Below are positions 13,038-22,341 of a DNA stretch of 64,000 nt, one piece after another. The DNA is taken from NCBI GenBank assembly GCA_963681505.1, contig OY811973.1:10140559-10204558 (forward strand). Reading direction: 5' to 3'. The first letter of the stretch is position 1; the number at the start of each line of letters is the position of its first letter. Under the pieces are notes generated by a model. It was not told the origin of the DNA. It did no database searches and saw nothing but the letters and a program-made list of their open reading frames with translations. The position numbers and the translations under genes were made by a program. Origin of the DNA: Eunapius fragilis. Taxonomy: Eukaryota > Porifera > Demospongiae > Spongillida > Spongillidae.

Positions 13038-13214
13038 TGGTTGAGACCTACGGGTGTTGGGGAGCTGAAGCAGTGGCAGCATTATCAAAGCTTGCAGGTC
13101 GTCTCTCCGTCAGGAATAATGAACTAAAGTCCAAGACCATTTTTAGCCTGTACAGCCGCCTATAGGGTTGACATTAGTAAGGGTGAACTGTAGAGCTATC
13201 CTATCTAGGTTAAC
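13038..13214 (+). pseudogene. Non-LTR retrotransposon 3' tail, copy 2
   Basis: The second copy of the 11164-11340 fragment, present because of the 1,874-bp tandem duplication rather than a separate insertion. It carries the same frame break. Confidence 0.8.
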
Positions 13215-13370
13215 TTGACTGTTATAGGACTTATATTAGTGTATGTATAATAATAATAATAATAATAATAATCCTGTACGTAGATTTATTCCCATTCGTG
13301 TATTCTCTTGTATCTTGTATCTATAAATAGGTTATACATAATTATAATAATAATACCGATTAATAAAATA

Positions 13371-14511
13371 ATGGCGCGCGGTCGGATGGGACCGATTTCC
13401 CGAAACGCGCCCGACCCCCAGCACGGCCTCCCATCAAGTCTCCCTCAAGCATCCTCTCAGGTCAGCTCCAATTCGCGTCCATGTTGTCGCTGCAACGGTG
13501 TCAACGCACGGTGCAAATTTTGCGCGTGCGCCAAGACCGTGCACCGGCTGCCTTCCTGCCAGACGTGGGCGCTGTCATAACACCGCAGGACTGGTGTCTT
13601 CCTCTCAGTCACCCTCTTTCCACAGACTTGATCACTCTTCACAGCAGTCGTCGTCACCCCCCTCTACCCAGCTGCAGCAGCTGTCTCCTCCTCCCCACCC
13701 CCCCGAAGGATCCCAATCCCCCCTACCTGACCACAGTGTGAATGTCCTAACGCAATCGGATTCACAGTCATCCACCACCGCGCAAGATCCGTTGCCACTT
13801 ACACCTCCAGCTGTCATAATGCCACAGCTGCTTCCCACTATAGTTCCAGCATTACACCCGCCGCTGTTATCCTCTTCCACGTTACAAGGTCTACCCTTTC
13901 CAGGCCCATATCAACCACCCTCGACATCTAGGCAAGCGTTTTCTGATCTTCCACGTCAATGTGCATCTCCTGAACCCGTAGTCCTGTCCCGACCCTCGAG
14001 TGCTTCATCCCCACTATTAGAGTGTCTCATAGAGCCTCATCCAGTCATAACTCACAGGAAACAGTGTATAGTGGATGGATGCCAGGAGTTCATTGCACCA
14101 ACTATGTGGCGAAGCCACATGAACCTCCACGCTAAAGGGGTTTTTCCTGGTGAAGTACCTACCTGGTGGTTACAGGAACAGAACCTTACTGTCTGCACAA
14201 ATTGTTTCTGCCTTGTAGCAGTGTCCCGTTTTAGATCTCATTTGGATAGGTGCTCCACGATTGGTGTTTCAGGTTGTCGTAGTTTCCCTCATAGCTCTCC
14301 AGGTGTCTCATGTCCCTCAGAAAATCCTCTCCCTGCACTTCCTACATGGGAGGAGGTATGCGAACTACAATGTCCAACAATTCGCTACATTCCACACAAG
14401 GCTAGGCCGGCAGTTGCGCATGTCCTGTCAGACGTCCTGCGGTCAATCTGCTTTGAGAACTCAGAGGAGGCATGGCTAAAACTATTTATGCTTCCCAAAT
14501 GTGTGCTGTGA
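13371..14511 (+). pseudogene. RT2 N-terminal region, frameshifted
   Basis: This is the N-terminal part of the RT2 polyprotein. The cysteine cluster begins in the frame opened by the ATG at 13371 (CCRCNGVNARCKFCACAK) and continues in the next frame as RPCTGCLPARRGRCHN. The cluster is a single unit, so one nucleotide was lost or gained between about 13525 and 13540. The second frame then runs to the TGA at 14509-14511. It contains a low-complexity Ser/Pro linker (about 13600-14030), then a zinc-finger-like stretch C-x4-C...H-x3-H and another C-x2-C...H-x3-C. These are presumably nucleic-acid-binding regions that help choose or hold the target site. The same finger occurs in RT3 (CAVEGCPEL...HMTLH), which supports the reading. 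Confidence 0.8.
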
Positions 14512-14568
14512 GCTTCTAAGCGGGGTGGGCGTCACTGCAAGCATCCATCAATAGAGCAGCTGTGTGGC

Positions 14569-17049
14569 TTGTGGTCTCAAGGGGACATTGGCGGCATATG
14601 GAATAGAATCAAAAGGCGTCCTGTCATCCCTCCTCACAAACAAAATTCTCCAATAGACGTATCCAAAAAGAAGATCTCTTCGGCTATAGGTCTGGGTAGG
14701 GAGGGGTTATTAGGGAAAGCTTGTCAGGCCCTGGTTTCACCAGGCATAGCTCCAAATACCCAAGAGGTTTGGAATTTACTTCAACAGAAACACCCTAAGG
14801 GAGCTCAGCCTCCTCTACCTATATCTTCCAGTCCTCCTGTCACTCATGTGTTACCACAGGACTTTAACATCTTATCAGCTCTTCATTCCTTTCCCAAGGG
14901 TACAGCATGTGGGCCATCAGGGCTTCGCATTCAGCATCTGCTTGATTCTGCTCAAATCCATCTACCAGTTCCTCTCTGCTCCTCATTGCGTGGTGTAGTA
15001 GACATCCTGGCCAGTGGCAGAGCTCCAATTTCAGTATCAAAATTCCTGGCTGGTGGATCTCTCATTGCATTGTTGAAGAACAAGGACGGTCGCCCATTGG
15101 ATATTTGCCCTATTGTAGTTGGAGAGGCCTTGAGACGCTTAACAGGGAAGTGTCTTTGTATCATCACTAAGCCTAAAGCCTCCGATTTTTTTGCTCCTTT
15201 GCAATACGGAGTCGCTTGCACAGCTGGGGCAGAAAAGGTCATTCATGGGGTTAGGAGCTGCATCAAGGAGCATTGGACAGATGATAACTTTACTGTCTGT
15301 AAGGTGGATATGTCCAATGCATTTAACTGTGTGTCTCGTCAGGCTCTCCTGGAGGAATGTGCAGTCCATTTCCCAGAGCTTCTTCCCTGGGTAGGATGGT
15401 GTTATGGCTCACAACCAACTTCATGGCACCCACTTGGACAGTTAAGTTCGGAGGTTGGTGTCCAGCAGGGGGATCCGCTGGGTCCACTTCTCTTTTCCTT
15501 AGTTCTACACAAGGTTGTGTCATCTATTGCACAGGACAGGGAGTGTCTACCTCTACTATTTAATGGTTGGTACCTGGATGATGGGGTTTTGTTGGGGCAC
15601 TCGCAAGCGGTTAATCGGGCTTTGACTCTCATTCAAGAGATGGGTCCATCTTTGGGGCTTTTCGTCAACATATCTAAATGCGAGTTGTTTGGACGTGGAG
15701 ACCTGTCGTCTTTTCCTCTTGAGATGAAGGTGTCAAGAGTACCCAACCTTGTGATTCTGGGTGCTCCAATTGGGGATTTCGTTTTTTGTGCTAAATTTGT
15801 GGCACAAAAGCGGGTTGATGCAGCAGCACTACTATCCCAGCTGGCAGAAGTAGGTACGGAGGATCCTCAGGTAGCTTTCCTTCTATTACGGCAGTGTGCT
15901 GCGTTCTGCAAGTTAGTCCATTTGGCACGTTCCACACCTCCTTCGCATATTGCTGAGGGCTTGGCGCTTTTTGACAAGGACGTACGCCAATGCTTTGCCG
16001 AATGCACAGCTATAGATACTGCTGAGGTGGATTGGATGCAAGCACAGCTTAGCCTTAGTAGGGGTGGGCTTGGCCTCCGTAGTTTGTCATCCCATTGTGT
16101 TGCAGCATATCTTGCCTCCATCAGCAGTTCTGGCTGTGACAAGTGGAATCCTTTAGTGGAGCCAATCGAACTCTTTAATGGGTTAGTACCAGCGGAGGAT
16201 GCAATAACTCTGGAAACATTAGCCACCTCGAACATGCACCAGCACTCTCTGTCCGGAAAAATTGAAGACCAGCAGTTTCGGCAGCTGTTTCACATCTCTT
16301 CTCCTGCTAATAGAGCTCGCTTGCTATCAATTTCATCTCGTCATGCTGCTTCGTGGCTCACTGTTGTTCCCTCCCCAGGCCTTAACTTGCACCTAGAGCC
16401 CAATGAATTTCAGATTGCTGTGAAGTGGTGGTTAGGAATGGATGTTTCGTTTGGTTCTTGCTGTCCTCACTGTCCTGACCACAGGCTGGACCCGCTTGGT
16501 CACCATGCACTGACGTGCAAACATGGGGGGGATGTAGTCTTACGTCATAACAGCCTCCGGGATGTTTTTGTGGAGTTTTGCCACAGGGCCTGTCTAGGAG
16601 GTCAGGTAGAAGTGGGAAGTGGTCAAGGTCATGACAGGCTTAACTCTCGTCCTGCAGATGTCTTGGTTAAAAACTGGCACCTTGGCAAACCTGCTGCATT
16701 TGACCTCACCATCACTTCTCCGCTTAATCCAACCACTTTGACGGAAGCGGGAGTGAAATGTGGGTCATCCGCTCAGGTTGCCGAGGTTAGGAAGCATGCT
16801 GCTAATGATGAGAAGTGTAAGGAGCTGGGTTGGGTATGTATTCCACTAGCTGTGGAGGCATATGGATGCTGGGGCATGGAAGCCCAGGAAACTTTTAAAC
16901 GTCTGGCGGCTCGTCTAGCGATTCAAATGGGATGCGGCAGGTCACAGGCTACCACCACAGTGTACCAGAGGCTGAGCCTTTCGCTCGTGAGAGCTAATGC
17001 AAGGGCATTGCTCTCCCGTGCAAGGGTTCATTTGGAGGAGGGGGATTGA
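14569..17049 (+). CDS. RT2 reverse transcriptase / endonuclease
   Basis: Open for 826 codons in the same frame as the upstream piece, so the given start is only the first codon after the break. RT motifs in order: CGPSGLRIQHL (about 14910), the GGSLIALLKN / LDICPI block, KVDMSNAFN (about 15301), VQQGDPLGPLLF (15463-15495), YLDDG (15571-15585) with both catalytic aspartates, and the GLFVNISKCE thumb-side motif. The C-terminus has a C-x2-C...GHHALTC zinc knuckle (16459-16520) and a restriction-like nuclease signature RPADV (from 16648) followed by FDLT (Asp at 16702-16704). The YLDDG box departs from the usual YADD of LINEs. The enzyme would nick the target and reverse-transcribe its RNA from the nick. 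The core looks catalytically intact, although the element as a whole is disrupted upstream. Confidence 0.88.
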   Translation: MWSQGDIGGIWNRIKRRPVIPPHKQNSPIDVSKKKISSAIGLGREGLLGKACQALVSPGIAPNTQEVWNLLQQKHPKGAQPPLPISSSPPVTHVLPQDFNILSALHSFPKGTACGPSGLRIQHLLDSAQIHLPVPLCSSLRGVVDILASGRAPISVSKFLAGGSLIALLKNKDGRPLDICPIVVGEALRRLTGKCLCIITKPKASDFFAPLQYGVACTAGAEKVIHGVRSCIKEHWTDDNFTVCKVDMSNAFNCVSRQALLEECAVHFPELLPWVGWCYGSQPTSWHPLGQLSSEVGVQQGDPLGPLLFSLVLHKVVSSIAQDRECLPLLFNGWYLDDGVLLGHSQAVNRALTLIQEMGPSLGLFVNISKCELFGRGDLSSFPLEMKVSRVPNLVILGAPIGDFVFCAKFVAQKRVDAAALLSQLAEVGTEDPQVAFLLLRQCAAFCKLVHLARSTPPSHIAEGLALFDKDVRQCFAECTAIDTAEVDWMQAQLSLSRGGLGLRSLSSHCVAAYLASISSSGCDKWNPLVEPIELFNGLVPAEDAITLETLATSNMHQHSLSGKIEDQQFRQLFHISSPANRARLLSISSRHAASWLTVVPSPGLNLHLEPNEFQIAVKWWLGMDVSFGSCCPHCPDHRLDPLGHHALTCKHGGDVVLRHNSLRDVFVEFCHRACLGGQVEVGSGQGHDRLNSRPADVLVKNWHLGKPAAFDLTITSPLNPTTLTEAGVKCGSSAQVAEVRKHAANDEKCKELGWVCIPLAVEAYGCWGMEAQETFKRLAARLAIQMGCGRSQATTTVYQRLSLSLVRANARALLSRARVHLEEGD

Positions 17050-17141
17050 GGTGGGAGTGTGGATTTGTAGTTATAGGTGACTTTACTATAATTAAGGTGC
17101 ATTTATTCAGACCAGCATATGTATTAATTGTGTATGCACTT

Positions 17142-17288
17142 TAAATAATAATAATAATAATAATAAATTAGTGACAACATTAATAATAATTCTGTATGAG
17201 CATTTATTCCATTCGTGTATTGTCTTGTTTCATGTATTTCATTATTATTATTATAAAAAAATAAAAAATAATAATAATAATAATAATA
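17142..17288. repeat. TAA-rich tails bracketing a conserved 3' block
   Basis: A TAA tract (about 17142-17167), a block containing 'catttattccattcgtgt', and a second AT/TAA-rich tract (about 17240-17288). The block matches the tail of the fragment at 11340-11460, so it is the family's 3' untranslated end. Confidence 0.75.
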
Positions 17289-18322
17289 TGCAAGCGGACC
17301 ATCAGGCCTGCGAATACAGCATCTCATAGAAGTCGCAGAAGTCCCCCTGCCCACCCCCATATGTGCTTCCCTCAGGGCAGTGATCAACATCCTAGTGGCT
17401 GGTGATGCGCCAGCGGGGATCGCCAAGTTCATGGCAGGCGGCTCTCTCACAGCCTTGAACAAGAAGAAGGAGGGTGCCACGCAAGATATACGCCCAATCG
17501 CCGCAGGGGAAGCCTTACGACGATTGACAGGGAAATGCCTCTGTATCCTGATGAGGAACGAAGGCTTCAGAGTTTTTCGACCCACACCAGCTTGGCGTAA
17601 CTGGGGCAGAGAAATTGATTCACAACTTTAGGCGCTGCCTAACAGATCACTGGGGGGATGATGATTTTGTGGTCTGAAAAATTGACCTCAGCAATGCCTT
17701 CAATGAAGTCTCTAGGAATGCCCTCCTAACTGAATGTGCAACCCACTTCCCGCTTCTCTTCAAGTGGGTCTACTGGTGTTACGGTCAACACCCTACCTTG
17801 TGGCACTCCATGGGCACACTAGGTTCCGAACAGGGAGTCCAGCAGGGGGACCCACTGGGCCCTCTCCTATTTTCCTTGGTGCTGCACAAACTTGTCCAGT
17901 CCATCGCAGGAGCTGCCGAATGCTCAGGGCTCACATTCAATTGCTGGTACCTTGATGACGGCACCCTCGCTGGGCCGAAGTCTGCGATCAACCACGCCAT
18001 CCACCTCATCCAACTGGAAGGCCCTCCCCTGGGGCTGAGAATCAACACAGCCAAGTGTGAACTGTATTCCCGCAGCAACCTAGAGGGCCTCCCAGTAGAG
18101 ATCAAGAGGTTCAATGAACCCAACATGGAGATCCTAGGGGCCCCTGTTGGCGACATCATCTTTTGCGCCAAGTTCATGGCTCAGAAACGGGCCAGGGCAG
18201 CCAGGTTATTGACCCAGCTGACGGAGGTGGGTTCCATCGACCTGCAAATTGCCCTCCTCCTCCTGCACCATTGCGCATCCTTTTGCAAGTTTGTTCACCT
18301 GGCTCGGTCCACACCACCACCA
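17289..18322 (+). pseudogene. RT4: internal fragment of a non-LTR element
   Basis: A piece of the same retrotransposon superfamily missing both ends. It starts at the GPSGLRIQHL motif, continues through GGSLTALNKK / IRPIAAGEALRR, loses frame near 17575-17640, has an in-frame stop before KIDLSNAFNE, and resumes with VQQGDPLGPLLF, YLDDG and GLRINTAKCE. It stops abruptly at LARSTPPP near 18322, exactly where a different sequence begins. The codons here are GC-richer than in RT1-RT3, so this is a separate lineage. The 5' edge abuts the TAA tail of RT2, which suggests insertion into that tail or rearrangement. Confidence 0.85.
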
Positions 18323-18438
18323 TAAGTGTACACTGACACCATTTGAATGGGAGGAACATAGACATGAAGGGTGTAAGGTTCATATATCTATACATCCCTG
18401 CTAGAGTTCACACATGTAACATCATATGCAATACACAG

Positions 18439-20206
18439 GTGTGTGAGCACTTCAAAGTTGTTGCAAAAGGAGGTATCTCCAGAAAGCTCACCGTTGACAG
18501 AGGACGTCAACCAGGCCTCACATCGGACATGGCCATCTTTGGAAAATTGCCCCTCCTCCAGTCTTCTCACGGGAGCCGTACCCACCATTGTCAAGCCAGA
18601 ACAACACGACTGTCCTTAATGAGTTGAAATGTGTGGTATGTTGCAATGTGCTTTCACAGCCCCTTGAGCTACCATGTGGAAAGCTGGTCTGCACCAGTTG
18701 CATTGTAGAGCGAGTGACAGCCTCAGCCACAGTGTGCCCTTGCTGCTTGCTGGATGGTGGCTAGATCAGACCAGCATCCAACCTTATACAACTGCTGCTA
18801 AAAGATGTTCTGGTTCAGTGTGTAGTGTGCCATAGGGATGTAAAGGCTGGGCACTTTGAAGAATATGAGTGCACACAATCCCTTACTGTTGGCGAGGAAA
18901 GAGAAGCAGCGGGATTGTTGAAGAGGGCCATCTCCACCAGCCCTGATCAAGCCACAGTACAGCTGGCGACAGGAGGGATGGTTAGGCGTATTCAGTGCTA
19001 CTTAAATTGTTATGTTATGTTTGACCACCATACCTTGTAGCCAATGATGTTCATGAAGTTAACAAAAGCCCGGCATCCAACTACAGCTGCTTGTTCCAGG
19101 ACTGCCAAAACACGGTGTTCACAGATGCACACAGCTAGGAGTGTCATCAGTGGAGGGGAACCATCCGCCCTGCTTGAGAGCGAGGTGTTCACATTGAATG
19201 ATGAAGAGAAGAAGTCATTACTGGAGAAGGCAGGGATAACAAACGTCTCAATTGGCCCAGCTGAAGTATTGGCCAATAAAACTGGCCTTACTATTCCCTG
19301 GAATAGATTAAGGCTTCTAAGACGGTAAAGAACTTTATACACATCATAAAAATTAACCTATTGTTTGTTCAGGTGGCTCAAAGCATCAGGTGTTTCTCTA
19401 GCTGGGGAGGAGAGGATGTGCAACATCTGCAGACGAATCATGGGCGACAACTTGAAAGGAGAGATTGCTCTATTTTCATTTCCATCCACTTCTGGTGGTG
19501 AGGAGCTTAGGGGAGCTGCTTTGGTTTACATACCAGATCTGGTTCTAAAGGTTGTTGAACTTTTGGAAGAGAATCAAAGGTTAGGTGCTTAAGACACACA
19601 CCGATATACAATTAATTTGTTTTGAAACCTAATGCAGGAAGAGGACGGCTTACCTGGCATGATGGGTCATCCCCGCCAGTGAGATATGGCTAAACATTGG
19701 AGGGAGGCGGATCCTTCAAAATGAACTTTCAAATATTGAATGTTGTAGCGCCTAATTCAGTCCACAACACCTGCGCGTTTTGCTGCTTCGAAGCGGGAGA
19801 CACTGTCACCAACGTCCATATAGCCCTTGACCGCTACAAAGATCAAGTAGCACATCTGCAAGGGATGGAATGGAGGTATGAACAGTTATCTAACATGACA
19901 GTATAAAGAATAAAATAAGCATTACACAAACAGGCAATACACATTGAAATTGTTCATGTGTGGGGACTACGAGTTCATTACTAGAATGTATGGGCTATCT
20001 GGACCAAGTGATATGTGAGAAACTGGGGCCAAAAAAATGCATACCAATATTTCACCTTTGTTATAGGATGCTACCCATGCTTGTATTGCTTGGTCTTCCA
20101 TGAAAACATGGTAAAACCTCTCTCAGCCAGAGGACATGCACCACCAAGAACATATGAATCCATATGCACTGACCATCAGCGCTACATTGCATCACGAGTG
20201 AGCAGG
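18439..20206 (+). pseudogene. RAG1-N-like RING gene, 5' exons (decayed)
   Basis: Exons are separated by short introns. One from 18439 (acceptor 'acacag') carries a conserved leader and, from 18630, a RING-like finger: C-x2-C (KCVVCC), PCGKLVC, C-x2-C and CPCC, then a second C-x2-C...H...C finger (QCVVCHRDVKAGHFEEYEC). Further exons lie at 19100-19324, 19373-19579, about 19642-19875 (GGGSFKMNFQ, NTCAFCCFEAGD), 19932-20007 (FMCGDYEFITRMYGLSG) and 20067-20206 (GCYPCLYCLVF). The RING plus following finger resembles the RAG1 N-terminal region and, as I recall, the mollusc N-RAG-TP transposon proteins. A TAG at 18762-18764, a frameshift before the RING and another in the 19642 exon make it a pseudogene. 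The last exon is interrupted at 20206 by a Gypsy element and resumes at 25823. Confidence 0.72.
20202..20206. other. Gypsy target-site duplication, left (GCAGG)
   Basis: The five bases before the 5' LTR are repeated directly after the 3' LTR (25818-25822). Removing the element and one copy restores the reading frame of the interrupted exon. Confidence 0.92.
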
Positions 20207-20377
20207 TGTTATGTGCGTATAATTGAAGGATTGAGTGTTTCATTACATTTCCGGAGTCACGTGCCCGGATACTCTCGTGTGCATGCTATTGCGGGTGTTC
20301 TCGTGTTGTTCATTTTTGGTTGTGATTTTGTTCGTTCTGATCTGTTATCATCCACGTTGCTCCGCGAAAATACAACA
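20207..20377 (+). repeat. 5' LTR of Gypsy element (171 bp)
   Basis: Begins TGTTATGTGCG and ends ACAACA. It matches 25646-25817 almost base for base; the visible differences include 'ggagtcac' versus 'ggagatcac' and 'gtgttgttcattttt' versus 'gtgtagttcatttct'. Confidence 0.95.
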
Positions 20378-20383
20378 GAAAAT

Positions 20384-20401
20384 AGGCGTAGTCGGCAGGA
20401 T
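20384..20401 (+). promoter_or_regulatory. Primer-binding site, tRNA-Ser type
   Basis: AGGCGTAGTCGGCAGGAT lies six bases after the LTR. It is complementary to the 3' end of a eukaryotic tRNA-Ser (acceptor stem CGACTACG plus CCA) except at the first base, where T is expected. The identification is from memory of tRNA-Ser, not a search. Confidence 0.65.
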
Positions 20402-20412
20402 CTACTATGTCT

Positions 20413-21276
20413 CAGGGGCGGATGCAGGATTTAGGCGAGGGGGGGGTCCGACATGAATAATTGATGAGGAGGAGGGGCGCGCGCGAAGCGCGCGAAAAAT
20501 TTTGTGGTACGCATTCCAATTTTTCCACAGATTGTACATGTAAGGGGGCCGGGGATTGGAAACTAAGGTAATCAACACCAATAAATGACTGACACTCCGT
20601 TACATTTCTGCCGGCTATTGTAGTCTTATGGATTTAAATGGCTGTGTTGTTACATGCATGCGGTTTCCATTGCTATTTGAACCACTTAAAATTTACCATC
20701 GCACTCCGGCAGATGACCTACTTCAAGCAGTGAACAGTAGCGCGCGAAAAAATTTTTTGCACACATTCCACAGATTGTACATGTAAGGGGATTAGAAACG
20801 GAAGCAATCATAACCAATAAATGCGTGCCACTCCGTTACGTTCTGGTTTCCAGGCTATTGTGGTTTTGCGGATTTAAACGGCTAGTGTGTTTCGTCGCAG
20901 ATTTGTATTGTACGCCGGCTTAGTTTCTTCGTTAAAATTTATAATTTAAAATTTACAATGGTCTTGCAGCAAGGTGCATTCAACCTTGATGGGTACTAAT
21001 AAAAGAGCACGAATCAAAATAACTGCGGAAAGAATCGCTCTATATTACGACCGTGGGTACAAATACCAGCCTACTACGTATCTCGCAATTTACAGAACTA
21101 AAATATATTACTAACCAACGAATAAGCAATAAGAATGAGCTATTTAGCAACTTCACGAAGTGCACTCCGTAGAAATGTATATCTCACGTGCGACACGTCA
21201 TATGCTAATTATATTCATATTCAGGTTCGAGGGGGGGGTCCAGACACCCTGGACCCCCCCCCTGGATCCGCCACTG
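20413..21276. mobile_element. hAT-like non-autonomous element in the gag start
   Basis: Imperfect terminal inverted repeats: left CAGGGGCGGATGCAGG, right end (reverse complement) CAGTGGCGGATCCAGG. It is 864 bp with no credible coding region. The left flank CTATGTCT (20405-20412) reappears on the right as CTGTCT (21277-21282), an 8-bp duplication that lost two bases. An 8-bp duplication and CAG...CTG ends fit the hAT superfamily. It split the gag start: ATG TCT is on the left, and the next codon GAG (21283) is on the right. The right end also has a palindrome around 'gggtccagacaccctggacc'. Confidence 0.82.
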
Positions 21277-21282
21277 CTGTCT

Positions 21283-22341
21283 GAGACCGGGCAACTAATT
21301 GAGTTACTTCGTCAGCAGTTGGACACTCAACGAAAACAGATGGAGTCTGAACGAAAGCAGATGGAGTCTGAACGAAAGCAGATGGAGACACTGTTTGCAA
21401 CACTAGCGGGAAAACTTACTTCGGAACATGTTTCCAAACCGCCTGCGGCTGCAATCCCGAGTTTCGTTCCTTTCGACACTACTTCAGAATTATGGTCCGA
21501 TTACTGGGCGCGCTTCTTGACTTTCCTCGGTGCGAATTCGGTTCCAGATGACAGGGCTGCTCAGATATTCCTGACAAATCAGTCTAAAGTCACGTACAAG
21601 CTTTTGGGCAATCTCGCTTGCCAACAGAGCCCGCCCAAAGACGTGAACGCGCTTACTCTGGACGAAATTGCGGCTTTCATGAAAACCCAGTTCGACCCTA
21701 CGAGGTATGTGGTCCGCGAACGGTTTAAATTCTGGTCGGAGATGCAGCGCAAGCCCGGGGAAACGATTCAAGAACTGGCTGCCAGGATACGTCATGATGC
21801 TGTCAGATGCGATTTCCCCTCAATTAAGGACCCTCAAGACGAGGCGATGCGCACACGCTTTATGTGTTCGGTGAACAATGAAGCCGTACTGAAGGCCCTA
21901 TTTAAGGTGAAGGATGACGAACTCTCATTCGCTAAGGCACTTCAAATAGCACAGGAGACTGAGGAGGCTGCAAAGGTAGCTAAGGAGACAGTATATGGAG
22001 CCAAACCGATACAGCAAAGCCCTAGTCCTTACTCCTCCCCGGTCAACCAAGTTCAGTCATCACAGCAGCAGTCTTCTTCGTGGCATCCCCATACCAAACC
22101 AGCAGCTGGTGGCACTCACAAGAGAGATTTCCCTAGGGGAACCTGTCCAAGGTGCAGCAAGACGGATCATGGATCTACGGACTGCCCTTTCAAAGAGACT
22201 GTATGCAACTACTGCCAGAAGATGGGGCATATTCAAGCAGCCTGTCTGAAGAAAAGGAAGGAACAGCAACCACTCAGAACTATTTCAAAACACTCCATTC
22301 AGACTGTTAAGGTCATTGATTCAATCCCACAAGTGCGATAA
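21283..22341 (+). CDS. gag: Gypsy gag-like protein (start codon displaced)
   Basis: The frame after the hAT insertion encodes a gag-type protein. A short coiled coil is built of three near-identical ERKQMES units (about 21328-21390). A capsid-like region follows (FVPFDTTSELWSDYWARF; RFKFWSEMQRKPGETIQEL), then two CCHC knuckles near the end: C-x2-C-x4-H-x4-C (CPRCSKTDHGSTDC) and CNYCQKMGHIQAAC. These bind the element's RNA during particle assembly. The original start ATG is at 20407, on the other side of the hAT insertion, so this copy should not make normal gag. The frame ends at TAA (22339-22341), in frame with pol. Confidence 0.85.
   Translation, partial: ETGQLIELLRQQLDTQRKQMESERKQMESERKQMETLFATLAGKLTSEHVSKPPAAAIPSFVPFDTTSELWSDYWARFLTFLGANSVPDDRAAQIFLTNQSKVTYKLLGNLACQQSPPKDVNALTLDEIAAFMKTQFDPTRYVVRERFKFWSEMQRKPGETIQELAARIRHDAVRCDFPSIKDPQDEAMRTRFMCSVNNEAVLKALFKVKDDELSFAKALQIAQETEEAAKVAKETVYGAKPIQQSPSPYSSPVNQVQSSQQQSSSWHPHTKPAAGGTHKRDFPRGTCPRCSKTDHGSTDCPFKETVCNYCQKMGHIQAACLKKRKEQQPLRTISKHSIQTVKVIDSIPQVR

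Larger units (their letters stand above)
9637..13361. repeat. Tandem duplication, 1,874-bp period
   Basis: The block 9637-11487 recurs at 11511-13361 with a constant offset of 1,874 bp. It starts in the middle of a satellite unit, includes the last satellite units, about 900 bp of non-satellite DNA, a retrotransposon tail fragment and a TAA microsatellite. The copies are almost identical; one difference I can see is 'gacaaccctcc' at about 10052 versus 'gacaaacctcc' in the second copy. Between the copies (11488-11508) sits a 21-nt insert identical to 10883-10903. The age must be low, or the block may be an assembly duplication. Confidence 0.93.
13371..17290 (+). mobile_element. RT2: near-full-length RLE-type non-LTR element
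   Basis: One long ancestral frame spans 13371-17049, broken by one frameshift (near 13525-13540) and one TGA (14509-14511). In order it encodes: an N-terminal cysteine cluster (C-x-C..A-x-C-x2-C-x-C..C-x2-CLP), a Ser/Pro-rich linker, a C2H2-like finger (CIVDGCQEF...HMNLH), a reverse transcriptase and a C-terminal nuclease domain. After the stop come two TAA-type tracts (about 17142-17167 and 17240-17288) enclosing a block shared with the 11340-11460 tail, so the element probably ends near 17290. It lies directly against the end of the 1,874-bp duplicated block, in whose TAA-rich tail it appears to have inserted. The C-terminal PD-(D/E)XK nuclease places it with R2/NeSL/Hero/Utopia-type elements rather than APE-type LINEs; the exact clade is not resolved. 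Confidence 0.88.

Noticed and set aside
20384-20401. A tRNA-Ser gene fragment
   Set aside because: Only 18 nt, directly after an LTR and complementary to the tRNA 3' end, so it is a primer-binding site.
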